This document shows, one piece after another, positions 28,141-37,495 of a DNA stretch of 64,000 nucleotides. The stretch covers positions 186,001 to 250,000 of the forward strand of contig NZ_PDNW01000004.1 in NCBI RefSeq assembly GCF_002849655.1. Direction: 5' to 3'. The position numbers and the translations under genes are program-made. Below the pieces are notes generated by a model. It ran no database searches and was not told where the DNA came from. It was given only the letters and a program-made list of their open reading frames with translations. Each line of letters starts with the position of its first letter. The stretch's first letter is position 1. The stretch comes from Pollutimonas subterranea (GTDB lineage: Bacteria > Pseudomonadota > Gammaproteobacteria > Burkholderiales > Burkholderiaceae_B).

Positions 28141-29061
28141 CTATTGCGCAGCAGACTGCTTCTTGAAATGGATCGATTCGTTGACTAGCCATCGCTTGAA
28201 AAGTTCCAGCTTGGGGTTGTTGCGCTTGGACGGCGGATACACCAACCGATATGAGTCCCGGGAAGCGAAGTGATGCTCGACAGGTTCGATCAATCGGGAA
28301 CTGGCAAGGTCATCAAGAATTAAGAACCTGGGCATGAGTGCAACACCCAAGCCTGCAATCGCGGCCTGCAATAACATATAAAAATGTTCAAACTGCGGTC
28401 CAGCCCATGCATTCGCAGCAGGAATGCCCTGATCAGCGAAAAAATCGTGCCATGAATTTGGCCGCCTGGTTTGCTGCAGAAGTGAATGTTTGGATAGGTC
28501 GCTTAGCGTCACAACCCTTCTCTTGCCCTTAAGGTAGCCAGGCGCGCATACGGGCACAAGATCATTGCCTAGCAATGGTTCACTGACCACGTTAGGCCAA
28601 TCATCGCAACCGTAATATATCGATGCATCAATCGATTGCGCATCAAAGTCAAACTCCTTGGATCTGCTTGAGAGAGTGATCAATATATCTGGGTAAGACT
28701 TATGAAAAGCAACCAGACGCGGAATCAGCCATTTGACGGAGAAAACCGGCGGAGCAGCGATATTGAGAATACCTTTGTCATTTCTTTGCGCCAGCAGGTC
28801 CACCGTGGCGTTCTCTATACACGTCAATCCGACCCGTACCTCGCGCAGGTAATTTTCTCCGGACTCGGTCAACACCAGTTTTTTCTTGACGCGCTGAAAC
28901 AGCATAATTTCCAAGTACTCCTCCAACTGCCGAATTTGCCTGCTGACCGCGCTTTGTGTCACGTTCAATTCGAGTGCCGCCTTTGTGAAGCTCAGATGCT
29001 TGGCAGCTACGTCAAGCGTTCTCAGGGCCGAAAGTGAAGGTAGTTTCCAGGTCATATCCAT
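28141..29061 (-). CDS. LysR-family regulator, GcvA-like
   Basis: 306 residues. HTH: LPSLSALRTLDVAAKHLSFT, AALELNVTQSAVSRQIRQLEEYL, then LTESGENYLREV, the pattern of GcvA-type LysR proteins. The effector domain has LNIAAPPVFSVKWLIPRLVAFHKSYPDI and GLGVALMPRFLILDDL. It sits between the leftward CoA-transferase and the rightward flavoprotein operon, so it is the likely regulator of both. Inverted repeats on each side support this. Confidence 0.92.
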   Translation of the reverse strand: MDMTWKLPSLSALRTLDVAAKHLSFTKAALELNVTQSAVSRQIRQLEEYLEIMLFQRVKKKLVLTESGENYLREVRVGLTCIENATVDLLAQRNDKGILNIAAPPVFSVKWLIPRLVAFHKSYPDILITLSSRSKEFDFDAQSIDASIYYGCDDWPNVVSEPLLGNDLVPVCAPGYLKGKRRVVTLSDLSKHSLLQQTRRPNSWHDFFADQGIPAANAWAGPQFEHFYMLLQAAIAGLGVALMPRFLILDDLASSRLIEPVEHHFASRDSYRLVYPPSKRNNPKLELFKRWLVNESIHFKKQSAAQ

Positions 29062-29091
29062 TCCGTTTACTCATGACGTCACAATGTTAGC

Positions 29092-29116
29092 TGTCTTGAT
29101 ACGCCTGTACAAGACA
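29092..29116. promoter_or_regulatory. LysR-type binding site (TTG-N11-CAA)
   Basis: TGTCTTG (29092-29098) and CAAGACA (29110-29116) are perfect 7-base arms separated by 11 bases, the classical LysR T-N11-A geometry. It lies between the divergent LysR and flavoprotein genes. TGACGTCA at 29074-29081 is a second small palindrome. Confidence 0.55.
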
Positions 29117-29184
29117 ATCAGAATACCTCCATCGAAGATCCGAACCTCCATGCGTCGGATACAGCCACATCGGAAGATTGACCT

Positions 29185-30825
29185 ATGACAACAACCGAAC
29201 GCCAATGGACCGACGTCCTTATTCTAGGGGGCGGAATAGCAGGTTATCGCGCCGCCGTAGCCGCAATGGCGCAAGGCGTGAAAACCACCCTTATATCGCG
29301 GGGTAGAGGCGCCTCGCCGTACGTGATCGGCTTCAATGCGCCTATCGGTTCTATTGACGATCGGGACACCCCTGAAATATATATGCAGGACATGATACGG
29401 GGCGGATATGAGCTGAATGATAAACGCCTGGTTTCTGCGCTGGCCGAACATTCAATACAGAGTTTCAAGGATCTAAGGGCGCTGAAAGTACCTTTCTCGA
29501 ATACCAATGAACACGTATCGCAAAGGCATTTATCAGGAAATAAATATGCTCGTTCTGTCTTTGTACCTGAAGGCACGGGAAAATCGATTCTCAATGCCTT
29601 GATTAAGCAATCCCAACAAAACGGCGTTGAAATACTCACCGGCTACAAGGTCATCGAGCTGATCCGATGTGAGCAACGGGTTATCGGCGCGATAGTCTGG
29701 AAATACCATGCGCGTAATTTGGTATTCATATATGCCCGCGCCGTCGTTCTGGCAATGGGTGGTATGGGGAGGGCTTTCTCCGATACTACTTATCCTGCGG
29801 ATGTAAATGGCGAGTCCTTCGGACTCGCATACCACGCTGGCGCCACCTTGATCGACATGGAGTTCATTCAATATGAGCCGGTTGTCACTGTGTGGCCAGA
29901 AACGTGCCGGGGAATGGAAATGCCTACGGCCATGCTGGGCGACGGCGCTTACCTGAAAAATGCTACAGGCGACCGGTTCTTGCTCACGCCGGCGAATCCA
30001 AAAGGAGAAAAAGGCGTAGAAAAGGCTCGTATGGCTCTTCTAATTCAGAACGAAATCAATGAAGGCCGTGGACTGTCGCAGGGGGGCGTCGCCTTTGATA
30101 CTACGGTGCTAGACCCCGCCATTCTGGAGTCCTATGTATCACACTGCAAACGTCTACGTGCCGCGGGCGTTGACCCGCGCGTGACGCCGCCTATCGTCGC
30201 TCCTGCAGCTCACAGCATCATGGGCGGTGTTGCGATCGATGAAAAATGTTGGTCAGGAGTCCCTGGTCTGTACGTCGCAGGTGAGGCAACCGGTGGAGTA
30301 CATGGTGCAAGTCGGATAGCGGGAAATGGCTGTGCCGATGCACTGGCCTTCGGCTTCATTGCCGGCGTATCGGCAGCAAGCGATATTGGCCCCCCCCTTC
30401 CCTCGGATATCTGTTCAATGGAGGACGAACTGCTATCAAATATCCAACATGTCAGCCTGCTTGATCCGAAAGACAATGTTCAAGCCTTAAAAGACGATAT
30501 ACGCCACGCGCTCTCTACATCGGCAGGTATCTATCGCAACGAATCAGGCTTACGACAAGGCTCAGAAAAGGTCCGCGCCGTTCAAATGAAAATAGTCAGA
30601 AATAAATCCGCTGACTTGCAGGAATCAATTTCAGTAACTGAATTATCGAATATGGCGCTTGCCTCGCAATGCGTCATACAAGCTGCGCTATTACGAGAAG
30701 AGAGCAGAGGAGCACATCAACGCCTGGACTACAGAAGCCAGGATGACGAAAAGTGGTTGGTGCATATTGGATTCAAGAAAGCAATGAATGCGACCCTGTC
30801 GCACGAATTGTTGCCCATTCAGTAA
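29185..30825 (+). CDS. FAD-dependent flavoprotein, fumarate reductase/L-aspartate oxidase family
   Basis: 546 residues. FAD-binding Rossmann motif ILGGGIAGYRAAVAAMAQG near residue 14, then GYELNDKRLVSAL, AVVLAMGGMGRAF, the capping/active-site region HSIMGGVAIDEKC and the C-terminal FAD loop LYVAGEATGGVHGASRIAGNGCADALAFG. Family members are succinate dehydrogenase SdhA, fumarate reductase, NadB and 3-ketosteroid dehydrogenases. No Fe-S or membrane subunit follows, so it is probably a soluble oxidase or reductase acting on an organic acid. The next gene, an acyl-CoA dehydrogenase, starts 29 bases after its stop. Confidence 0.88.
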   Translation: MTTTERQWTDVLILGGGIAGYRAAVAAMAQGVKTTLISRGRGASPYVIGFNAPIGSIDDRDTPEIYMQDMIRGGYELNDKRLVSALAEHSIQSFKDLRALKVPFSNTNEHVSQRHLSGNKYARSVFVPEGTGKSILNALIKQSQQNGVEILTGYKVIELIRCEQRVIGAIVWKYHARNLVFIYARAVVLAMGGMGRAFSDTTYPADVNGESFGLAYHAGATLIDMEFIQYEPVVTVWPETCRGMEMPTAMLGDGAYLKNATGDRFLLTPANPKGEKGVEKARMALLIQNEINEGRGLSQGGVAFDTTVLDPAILESYVSHCKRLRAAGVDPRVTPPIVAPAAHSIMGGVAIDEKCWSGVPGLYVAGEATGGVHGASRIAGNGCADALAFGFIAGVSAASDIGPPLPSDICSMEDELLSNIQHVSLLDPKDNVQALKDDIRHALSTSAGIYRNESGLRQGSEKVRAVQMKIVRNKSADLQESISVTELSNMALASQCVIQAALLREESRGAHQRLDYRSQDDEKWLVHIGFKKAMNATLSHELLPIQ

Positions 30826-30854
30826 ACCTACTACCCGACATTAAGGATAAAAAA

Positions 30855-32000
30855 TTGAATTTCGAATTGTCTGAAGAGCATCGCCTCGCCGTTGAAAGTT
30901 GGGGAAAATTCGTAAAGAAAGAAATTTTTCCGCTTGCGAAAGAATATCAAGGTGAGGCCTTTCCGCCCGATGTGGCGCATGAGCTTATGGCGTTGATGGC
31001 TCCCTATGGCGTCGGCAACGGCTGGATTCCCGTTGAAGGCGGCGGCATGGGCTACGATTACTTCACCAGCGGATTATTTTTCGAAGAGTTGGCTAAGTTT
31101 TCCCCTGATGCCGCGGGACTGGCATGGGTCGCAGAAGGCGCTGCACTGAAAATATATAACAATGCCTCCGACAAAATAAAGCAAAAATACTTACCAGACC
31201 TCGTCTCCGGCAAGCTTATCGGGTGTTCCGCCATTAGTGAGCCCGGCGCCGGTTCAAGTGTGCGAGAAATACGCACGAAGGCGATTAAGGATGGCAATTC
31301 CTACAGAGTCAGCGGCACGAAAATGTGGACATCGAACGCCTCGGTAGCAGATGTCTTCCTAATTCTGGCAAAGACAGATGAACGCCAATTTTCACTATTC
31401 TTGCTGGATAGAAAAGAACACAAGATTGACGTAAGGGAAATAAAGAAGCTCGGCTTGAACGGCTGGTCCATGGGCGAAGTGCATTTGGACGATGTCCGAG
31501 TGTCTGCCGATAACCTTGTCGGACCGCTAGGCTCGGGGTTGCGCGAGACAATGAAAGGCTTTGACCGATCTCGATGTTTTGTTTCAACCCTGGCCCTGGG
31601 TATTGCGCAAAGCGCGCTGGACGATGCCCTGAAGTACGCCGCTGACCGAGAACAGTTCGGGAAACCCATAGCGGGCCACCAGCTTATTCAGTCTCTATTG
31701 GCCGACATGGCTACAGACCTGGCAGCTTCGAAGCTACTTGTATACCGAGCCTTGACTGGATTGGGCATCAGCCCGGATTGCTCCCTCCATGCCTCCATTG
31801 CCAAGTCGTTCTCCACCGAAGCTGCTCTACGAATAAGTTCCCATGCCATTCAGATTCATGGCGCATTCGGGTTGACCACCGAGTTCCCGGTTGAGCGTCA
31901 TTTCAGAAATAGCAGGATGCTGACTATTCCAGATGGAACGACACAAATCAACAAGCTGATTATCGGTAAAGCCCTTACCGGCATTGATGCATTCGTTTGA
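30855..32000 (+). CDS. Acyl-CoA dehydrogenase
   Basis: 381 residues, standard family length. FAD-dependent alpha,beta-dehydrogenation of an acyl-CoA. Motifs: CSAISEPGAGSSVREI, YRVSGTKMWTSNAS, DREQFGKPIAGHQLIQ and QIHGAFGLTTEFPVERHFRN with the GGFGY-like C-terminal segment. The start is TTG 30855 with AAGGAT upstream; a longer frame from 30753 overlaps the flavoprotein. It should act on the product of the CoA-transferase at 26795-28009. The donor oxidant (ETF) is not encoded here. Confidence 0.93.
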   Translation: MNFELSEEHRLAVESWGKFVKKEIFPLAKEYQGEAFPPDVAHELMALMAPYGVGNGWIPVEGGGMGYDYFTSGLFFEELAKFSPDAAGLAWVAEGAALKIYNNASDKIKQKYLPDLVSGKLIGCSAISEPGAGSSVREIRTKAIKDGNSYRVSGTKMWTSNASVADVFLILAKTDERQFSLFLLDRKEHKIDVREIKKLGLNGWSMGEVHLDDVRVSADNLVGPLGSGLRETMKGFDRSRCFVSTLALGIAQSALDDALKYAADREQFGKPIAGHQLIQSLLADMATDLAASKLLVYRALTGLGISPDCSLHASIAKSFSTEAALRISSHAIQIHGAFGLTTEFPVERHFRNSRMLTIPDGTTQINKLIIGKALTGIDAFV

Positions 32001-32018
32001 ATAATTGAAGGAGACACT

Positions 32019-32981
32019 ATGAAGTTCTATAAGAAAGCAGTCGCGGCAATGTTGTTTGGAGCATGCGCGTCAGTTGGCGCATCGCCTTGGCCAGGCGAAA
32101 AACCGGTCCGCATAATACAAGGATTTTCCCCGGCCTCGGCTCCGCAGATGTTGGCGCTGGAAATCGGGAAAATACTGAAGGACAAGCTCGGAGCCTCTGT
32201 CTATGTAGAGAGCAAACAAGGGGCCAGCGGCAACATTGCTGCTGAAGCGGTAGCTAAAGCAGCACCGGACGGCCATACCCTGTTCGTCACGACTACCGGC
32301 ACGATGGCGATAAACTCTTCTTTGTATAGAAAGCTTCCTTTTGATCCAATAAAAGACTTTCAACCTGTAGCCTTATTGGGCTACGTGCCCAATGTGATTA
32401 TCGTGAACAATAAGTTCCCGGCTAAAACGCTAAGAGAGTTTGTCGCTCACGTCAAAAGCCATCCCGACCAAGTCAATTACGGCACGAGCGGTGTAGGCAC
32501 ATCACAGCACTTGGCTATGGAGCAGTTCAGCATAGAAGCCGATATGAAATTGACCCATATTCCGTATGGGACTGGTAGCGCTGCGACGGATCTCGTCGGT
32601 GGGCAAATCGAAGCCATGTTTCATCAATTACCTGCGGCGATGCCACTAATAAAAAGCGGCTCGGTAAAAGCTCTGGCAGTTTCTACCAAAGATCGAGTGT
32701 CTGCAGTAGGCAGTGTGCCAACCGTTGCCGAAGGCGGTTACCCGGGATTTGAGTCCGTTACCTGGTTTGGCTTGTTTGCGCCAAAAGGGACCCCAACAGA
32801 CATCGTAGAAAAGCTGAACTCCCTGCTCTTCGAGGCGCTAACCGGCGATTTAGGCAAGAAGCTGAGTGCTACCGGGATCATACCCACAACCGCCACACCC
32901 GACGAGCTCAAGAGAATGATCGTCCAGGACACTGCAACATGGCACGCAATCGTACAAAAAATAGGCTTGAAACTAAACTAA
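32019..32981 (+). CDS. Bug/TctC-family periplasmic solute receptor
   Basis: 320 residues. Signal peptide KFYKKAVAAMLFGACASVGA, then the mature signature WPGEKPVRIIQGFSPASAP. Here the usual PGG is replaced by PAS, a divergence from the other copies. NIAAEAVAKAAPDGHTLFV matches the family. It starts 18 bases after the acyl-CoA dehydrogenase gene, with GGAGA upstream, so it is the uptake component of that module. The ligand is probably the acid that the CoA-transferase activates (inference). Confidence 0.92.
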   Translation: MKFYKKAVAAMLFGACASVGASPWPGEKPVRIIQGFSPASAPQMLALEIGKILKDKLGASVYVESKQGASGNIAAEAVAKAAPDGHTLFVTTTGTMAINSSLYRKLPFDPIKDFQPVALLGYVPNVIIVNNKFPAKTLREFVAHVKSHPDQVNYGTSGVGTSQHLAMEQFSIEADMKLTHIPYGTGSAATDLVGGQIEAMFHQLPAAMPLIKSGSVKALAVSTKDRVSAVGSVPTVAEGGYPGFESVTWFGLFAPKGTPTDIVEKLNSLLFEALTGDLGKKLSATGIIPTTATPDELKRMIVQDTATWHAIVQKIGLKLN

Positions 32982-33085
32982 AACACCGGAAATGCAACAG
33001 TGAAGCGTAGCGTAAGGTCCAGTTGGCGGGGCCTGGGGCGGAAGTAAGTCTTGGATTCCGACCCAGCTACCCGCCAACTTTCAAG

Positions 33086-33217
33086 TCAGATCATGCTGTC
33101 GCCGTCCTTGCCGGCGGCGCGCAGATCCTTGATCAGCGCAACAATCAACACCAGAAGCACGGCCGCCGAAATTACCGGCCAGACAAGGATGTACGTAGTT
33201 AACATTAATGCTGACAT
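33086..33217 (-). CDS. Small one-helix protein, putative symporter small subunit
   Basis: 43 residues: a short N-terminus, one hydrophobic helix (TTYILVWPVISAAVLLVLIVALI) and a charged tail KDLRAAGKDGDS. It begins 12 bases after the stop of the SSS-family symporter, with AGGA upstream. Small one-helix partners accompany several SSS/MctP-type transporters, and this arrangement fits that pattern. The function (assembly or stability) is inferred. Confidence 0.7.
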   Translation of the reverse strand: MSALMLTTYILVWPVISAAVLLVLIVALIKDLRAAGKDGDSMI

Positions 33218-33229
33218 ATCTGTTTTCCT

Positions 33230-34930
33230 TTAAGCGTTGGAGGGGACTGGGTCGGCCGCGGGGCGGAACGCCGGTTTGACGGGAGCGGCTTCGTTCTCGT
33301 CGGTATGGAACGAGGTAACACGGACGGCCAGCAGATCGAAATCGAAGCGCTCATTGCTGCGCCAGCTCATTGCCGTACACACCATGGCGCTGACGCCGTA
33401 GGCGGTCAGCGAGCTCAACAAGACGGCATAGTCGCGCAGGAAACCCACTGTGAAGGGCAGTGAACCGACGATCACGGCGACGCCAACGGTAATGGCGATC
33501 TTGCGGTTGAAGAAGGCAAAGGCCATCAACCCTACTACGACACCGGCACCGACCGACGCGCAGATTTCGAAGAACACCGCTACGGCGCCCTCGATGGGAA
33601 TAAGCTGGAAGCGTGAAACGGTGAACAAGGCAACGGCGCAAATGACCGACGTGGTGAAGGCCTTGTTGGTGACGCGATCCCAGTAAAAACTGATGATGAC
33701 CGGAAACACAATGGCACCCCATAACGCGCCGACGAACACCAGCATGACCAGGATATCCAGCCGCAGGCTGGCAAACACAACGCCCAGCATCGTGGCAACG
33801 ATCATGGTCGCGCGGCCCCACCACAACATGCGTTTCGGATCGGGCTTGCCGCGAGCCAAGTTCTTGCCATAGATGTCGGTCATCATGATGGACGACAAGG
33901 CAGACAAATCGGAGTCGGCGGTGGATGAGAGCGAACCGACCACCAGGATGAAGAACAGCGCAATGGCAAAAGGCGGCAGATACGTGGAAGCCATTTGCGG
34001 AATGATGTTGTTCATATTGCCGTTGGCAGGAACCAGGCCGACAAACAATGCGAGCATACCCAGCATGCCCAGGCCGATCACCACGGCCCCGTAGCCGATG
34101 GTGGCGGTCAGGAATGTGGATTTGATCAGGTCTTCACGCACCGCAAACAAGCGTTGCGCGATGGTCTGATTGCCGATCGCATAGGCCAGCACGGCCACAA
34201 AGTATGGCGCGCCTTGCTCAAGAAGGGCTTTGGTCGAGAAAAAATCCGATTGCTGGTCCGTCAGGTTCGACATATTGGTCATCAGCATATCGGTGCCGCC
34301 GGCGTTGATGAAAATGATGGGGATGATCACGACCGCTGCAAGGATCATGGCGATCAGTTGCGCAAAGTCCGTCATGACAGATGCCCGGAAACCCGACCAT
34401 AAGGTATAGGACAGTACGCCCAGGCCGGCGATCAGCACGCCCTGAATGAAATTCAGGGGGCTCAGTATTGAAACGAGCGCACCGGCTGCAGTGAAGTTGA
34501 CCATCAGGCTGATACAGCTACCGATCAGATTGGAGCCTGCCATGATGAGCTGACTGGAAGTGCCATGCCGGGCCTGGATCACTTCGGCCAACGTATGCGC
34601 CTTGGGAGCGAGCTTTCGAAAGCGCTTGCCGAAGGGATAGATGAACATGATCATCAGGGCGCCCCAAAGGCCGTAGTGAATAGGCCCGGAAAGTCCGTAC
34701 TTGTAGCCCGACGTTGCGCTGGCATAGAAAGAAGCTGCCCAGATCCAGGTGGCGATCATACTGGCAGCGGAAAGCCCGAATCCCACTGCGTTGTTTGACA
34801 CCATATAGCCGTCTACGTTTTCCTTCTTCTTGCCGATCAGTAAAGAAAGAAGGAAAGTCGCCCCGTAGAATCCGAAAAGCAGTAACAGCGTCGTGGAGGT
34901 CGACAACTGAAAAAATGCAGCTTCTTGCAT
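33230..34930 (-). CDS. Sodium:solute symporter (SSS) family transporter
   Basis: 566 residues with about 13 membrane helices of the LeuT-fold SSS family. Landmarks: VDGYMVSNNAVGFGLSAASMIATWIWAASF (helix 1-2), PKAHTLAEVIQARHG, and SSTADSDLSALSSIMMTDIYGKNL, the conserved SSS motif with Na+-site residues. The sequence looks closest to the urea/polyamine (DUR3-like) branch, but the substrate cannot be assigned. The C-terminal tail is polar (VKPAFRPAADPVPSNA). It is the upstream gene of a two-gene unit with the 43-residue protein. Confidence 0.88.
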   Translation of the reverse strand: MQEAAFFQLSTSTTLLLLFGFYGATFLLSLLIGKKKENVDGYMVSNNAVGFGLSAASMIATWIWAASFYASATSGYKYGLSGPIHYGLWGALMIMFIYPFGKRFRKLAPKAHTLAEVIQARHGTSSQLIMAGSNLIGSCISLMVNFTAAGALVSILSPLNFIQGVLIAGLGVLSYTLWSGFRASVMTDFAQLIAMILAAVVIIPIIFINAGGTDMLMTNMSNLTDQQSDFFSTKALLEQGAPYFVAVLAYAIGNQTIAQRLFAVREDLIKSTFLTATIGYGAVVIGLGMLGMLALFVGLVPANGNMNNIIPQMASTYLPPFAIALFFILVVGSLSSTADSDLSALSSIMMTDIYGKNLARGKPDPKRMLWWGRATMIVATMLGVVFASLRLDILVMLVFVGALWGAIVFPVIISFYWDRVTNKAFTTSVICAVALFTVSRFQLIPIEGAVAVFFEICASVGAGVVVGLMAFAFFNRKIAITVGVAVIVGSLPFTVGFLRDYAVLLSSLTAYGVSAMVCTAMSWRSNERFDFDLLAVRVTSFHTDENEAAPVKPAFRPAADPVPSNA

Positions 34931-35368
34931 GCGTGGTAGTCCTTATATGTACGTAATCTATCTGTTTCGTGAAATACAGTGATCAAAAAATTGGCCGTTT
35001 TTTATTGAAAATAATAGGCGGCATGAGCGTCGGTTGCTGTTATGCAATCGACGCCGAAATTGCGGCAACAAGCGTCCACGGCACGCGTCTTGTCAAAAAT
35101 TTGACTGGCGTTGCCACAATCGACAAGGTGCAATGTTGATCAAACAGCGACCAACTTGGTGTTCCGCGGCCGTACCGGCCGGGCATGGTGTTTCGGCTAA
35201 GAGCCGGGCCGCTGCGTAGCGGCCTGATGAAGAAATACTGGAAACTTCAAGCGGCAGTTTAACGCTTACAGCCCGATTCGTCTAGAGCAGGCCAGATAAC
35301 GGTAGTCGTTCGAGGCTCAAAAACCGTATGATGCACCTACGGAAAATCCTTTTTTAAGGCGACATGCA
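34931..35368. other. Intergenic region with a hairpin, no gene seen
   Basis: 438 bases between the divergent symporter and CoA-transferase genes. It holds an A+T-rich part near 34980-35020 suitable for promoters and a perfect hairpin, GGCCGCT-GCGT-AGCGGCC, at 35207-35224. No coding frame with protein-like composition was found. Confidence 0.5.
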
Positions 35369-36772
35369 ATGAACGATTCATCTACCATTGCGAACTTCCT
35401 TGATGCCATGCGTCCTCCGTTGGGCGACGCCGCCGGGCGGGCAAACGCGGCAGCGCCTCACGTAGCGGGTTGCGGCAATCTGCCCTCCGCATTTCCGGTT
35501 ACCGCTTTCGCCGTGGCCGCCATAGGCACCGCCGCACAGGCGCTGGCCCGCTACGTCGAGGCACGGTTCGACGACTACCCCGCCGTCACCGTCGATAGAC
35601 GGCTGGCCTCTTTCTGGTTCGGCACGTCGCTGCGTCCTCAGAACTGGCAGGTACCGGCCGTACGGGACCCGGTCACGGGCGATTACCGGACGCGCGATGG
35701 ATGGATACGCCTGCACACCAATGCACCCCATCATCTGGTAGCCGCCCTTTCAGTCATCGGAACCCGCGCCGATCCTGGCGAAGTGGCCCGGGCATTATCA
35801 CACTGGCAAGCCGGCGAACTTGAAGAGGCCATCGTCCGCGCCGGCGGTTGCGCCGCCATGATGCGCAGCCGTGACGAATGGATCGCCCATCCTCAAGGAG
35901 CAGCGGTAAGGGTCGAGCCCCTCATCCATGTCGAAGGCGCGAGTAAAGGTACGTCCGGCCGGCATGTTGCCACGCGCATGCGACCCCTGGCCGGAATCAA
36001 GATACTGGACTTGACCCGTGTGCTGGCTGGCCCCGTTGCGACGCGTTTTCTGGCCGCGTACGGCGCACAAGTGCTGCGCATCGATCCGCCCTTCTGGACC
36101 GAGCCTGGCATGGTTCCCGAGGTCACGCTGGGCAAGCGCTGCGCCCAGCTCGACTTGCGCGAGGCCGCAGGCCTTGAACGCCTGAAAGCACTGCTGAGCC
36201 AGGCTGATGTCATTGTGCACGGCTATCGCGGCGATGCGCTGGACGGCCTGGGCTTTGGCGCAGAGGCCCGGCAGTCCCTACGTCCGGGCCTGGTCGACGT
36301 GAGTCTGGACGCATACGGATGGACCGGGCCGTGGCGCGCCCGGCGAGGTTTCGACAGCCTGGTGCAAATGAGCAATGGCATCGCCTGCGCCGGGATGCGC
36401 TACTTCGGCGCCGAAAAGCCCACTCCCTTGCCGGTTCAGGCGCTGGACCAGGCAACCGGTTACCTGACGGCGGCAGCGGTCCTGCATGGTTTGACCCGGC
36501 GTGATCACGACGGACACGGTTCGATCAGCCGGCTGTCCCTGGCGCGCACGGGCGAGCTGCTGGTATCACAACGAGGCGGCGCATTGACGCAGACAAGGGG
36601 GGAAGACCATGCACTGGAACCGGAGACCGCCGCCGACCATTCCACCGAGACAGAAGAAACCGACTGGGGGCCGGCAAAGCGCCTGAAGCCGCCTTGCGAG
36701 CTGGAAGGGATTCCGATGCACTGGGATCTGCCTGCAAGTGCGCTGCGCAGCAGCATTCCTCAATGGGTGTGA
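35369..36772 (+). CDS. Class III CoA-transferase-like protein with permuted domain order
   Basis: 467 residues. The usual N-terminal CaiB/BaiF signature (LAGIKILDLTRVLAGPVATRFLAAYGAQVLRID) appears only at about residue 208, and the catalytic Asp region RRGFDSLVQMSNGIA near 327. The first 200 residues contain what is normally the distal small domain: RTRDGWIRLHTNAPHHLVAAL, ELEEAIVRAGG and the SRDEWIAHPQG motif. This is a circular permutation (or a fusion of two half-genes) relative to standard family members. ATG 35369 follows TTTTTAAGGCGAC. Substrate unknown. Followed by the convergent otnC. Confidence 0.8.
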   Translation: MNDSSTIANFLDAMRPPLGDAAGRANAAAPHVAGCGNLPSAFPVTAFAVAAIGTAAQALARYVEARFDDYPAVTVDRRLASFWFGTSLRPQNWQVPAVRDPVTGDYRTRDGWIRLHTNAPHHLVAALSVIGTRADPGEVARALSHWQAGELEEAIVRAGGCAAMMRSRDEWIAHPQGAAVRVEPLIHVEGASKGTSGRHVATRMRPLAGIKILDLTRVLAGPVATRFLAAYGAQVLRIDPPFWTEPGMVPEVTLGKRCAQLDLREAAGLERLKALLSQADVIVHGYRGDALDGLGFGAEARQSLRPGLVDVSLDAYGWTGPWRARRGFDSLVQMSNGIACAGMRYFGAEKPTPLPVQALDQATGYLTAAAVLHGLTRRDHDGHGSISRLSLARTGELLVSQRGGALTQTRGEDHALEPETAADHSTETEETDWGPAKRLKPPCELEGIPMHWDLPASALRSSIPQWV

Positions 36773-36820
36773 ACGAGGCGGATCAAACGCCTCCGGGCCG
36801 TGGCGTTTTTGCTACGTGCC

Positions 36821-37495
36821 TTACCACCGTGCGCCGAACACGTCGCGCAACTCGGCGATTTGCGGATCCGTCAAGGGCTCCGGTGCATCGGCCGACAACC
36901 GGCACGCCAGCCACAAGGCCGCTGTTTCCTCGAGTTCCTCCAGCGTCGCCATGGCCGCCGCGGGGGTGTCGTGCCATACATTAGGCCCCAGCCTTTCAAG
37001 CATCACCGAGCGAATTGGGCGACATCGCTGCCCGTAAGCCGTGATGGCCGCCTCGACCAGATCGGCCGACGCTTGCGCGCCAGGCCGATGATACGGAATG
37101 AGGGGCACGTGGCCGACCTTCATGACGAAGTAAGGCGTCAATGCGGGCAGCAATTCCGCGGCCGCCGACCCATTCAGCGATAAGGCGACACAAGCCTTGC
37201 TGTGAGTATGGATGACGCAAGCGGTATTGGCGTCGAACGCGCGTGCGGCCCGGTAAATTCGCCGATGCAGGAGTATGGTCTTGCTGGGGCGGTCGCCACT
37301 GATATGGACGCCATCATGATTCAGTTTCGGCAATGCGGCCGGATCCAGGAAACCCAGGCAGGCATCGGTGGGTGTGATCAGGAAACCGTCATCAAGCCGG
37401 ACACTGATATTGCCGGCGCAAGCATGCACATAGCCGCGATCGAACAAGCTCTTGCCAACCCTGCAGATTTCTTCCCGCGCTTTACTTTCATGCAT
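36821..37495 (-). CDS. otnC: 3-oxo-tetronate 4-phosphate decarboxylase (class II aldolase family)
   Basis: 224 residues of the class II aldolase/adducin fold, which uses a zinc ion bound by His residues. Visible: HACAGNISVRLDDGFLITPTDA (substrate loop), the zinc HTHS motif in ACVIHTHSKACVALS, and LGPNVWHDTPAAAMATLEELEETA with the third His. The gene overlaps the otnK end by 8 bases. The known OtnK-OtnC pair converts 3-oxo-tetronates to dihydroxyacetone phosphate and CO2 via the 4-phosphate. ATG 37495 is chosen because longer starts run through otnK. Confidence 0.85.
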   Translation of the reverse strand: MHESKAREEICRVGKSLFDRGYVHACAGNISVRLDDGFLITPTDACLGFLDPAALPKLNHDGVHISGDRPSKTILLHRRIYRAARAFDANTACVIHTHSKACVALSLNGSAAAELLPALTPYFVMKVGHVPLIPYHRPGAQASADLVEAAITAYGQRCRPIRSVMLERLGPNVWHDTPAAAMATLEELEETAALWLACRLSADAPEPLTDPQIAELRDVFGARW

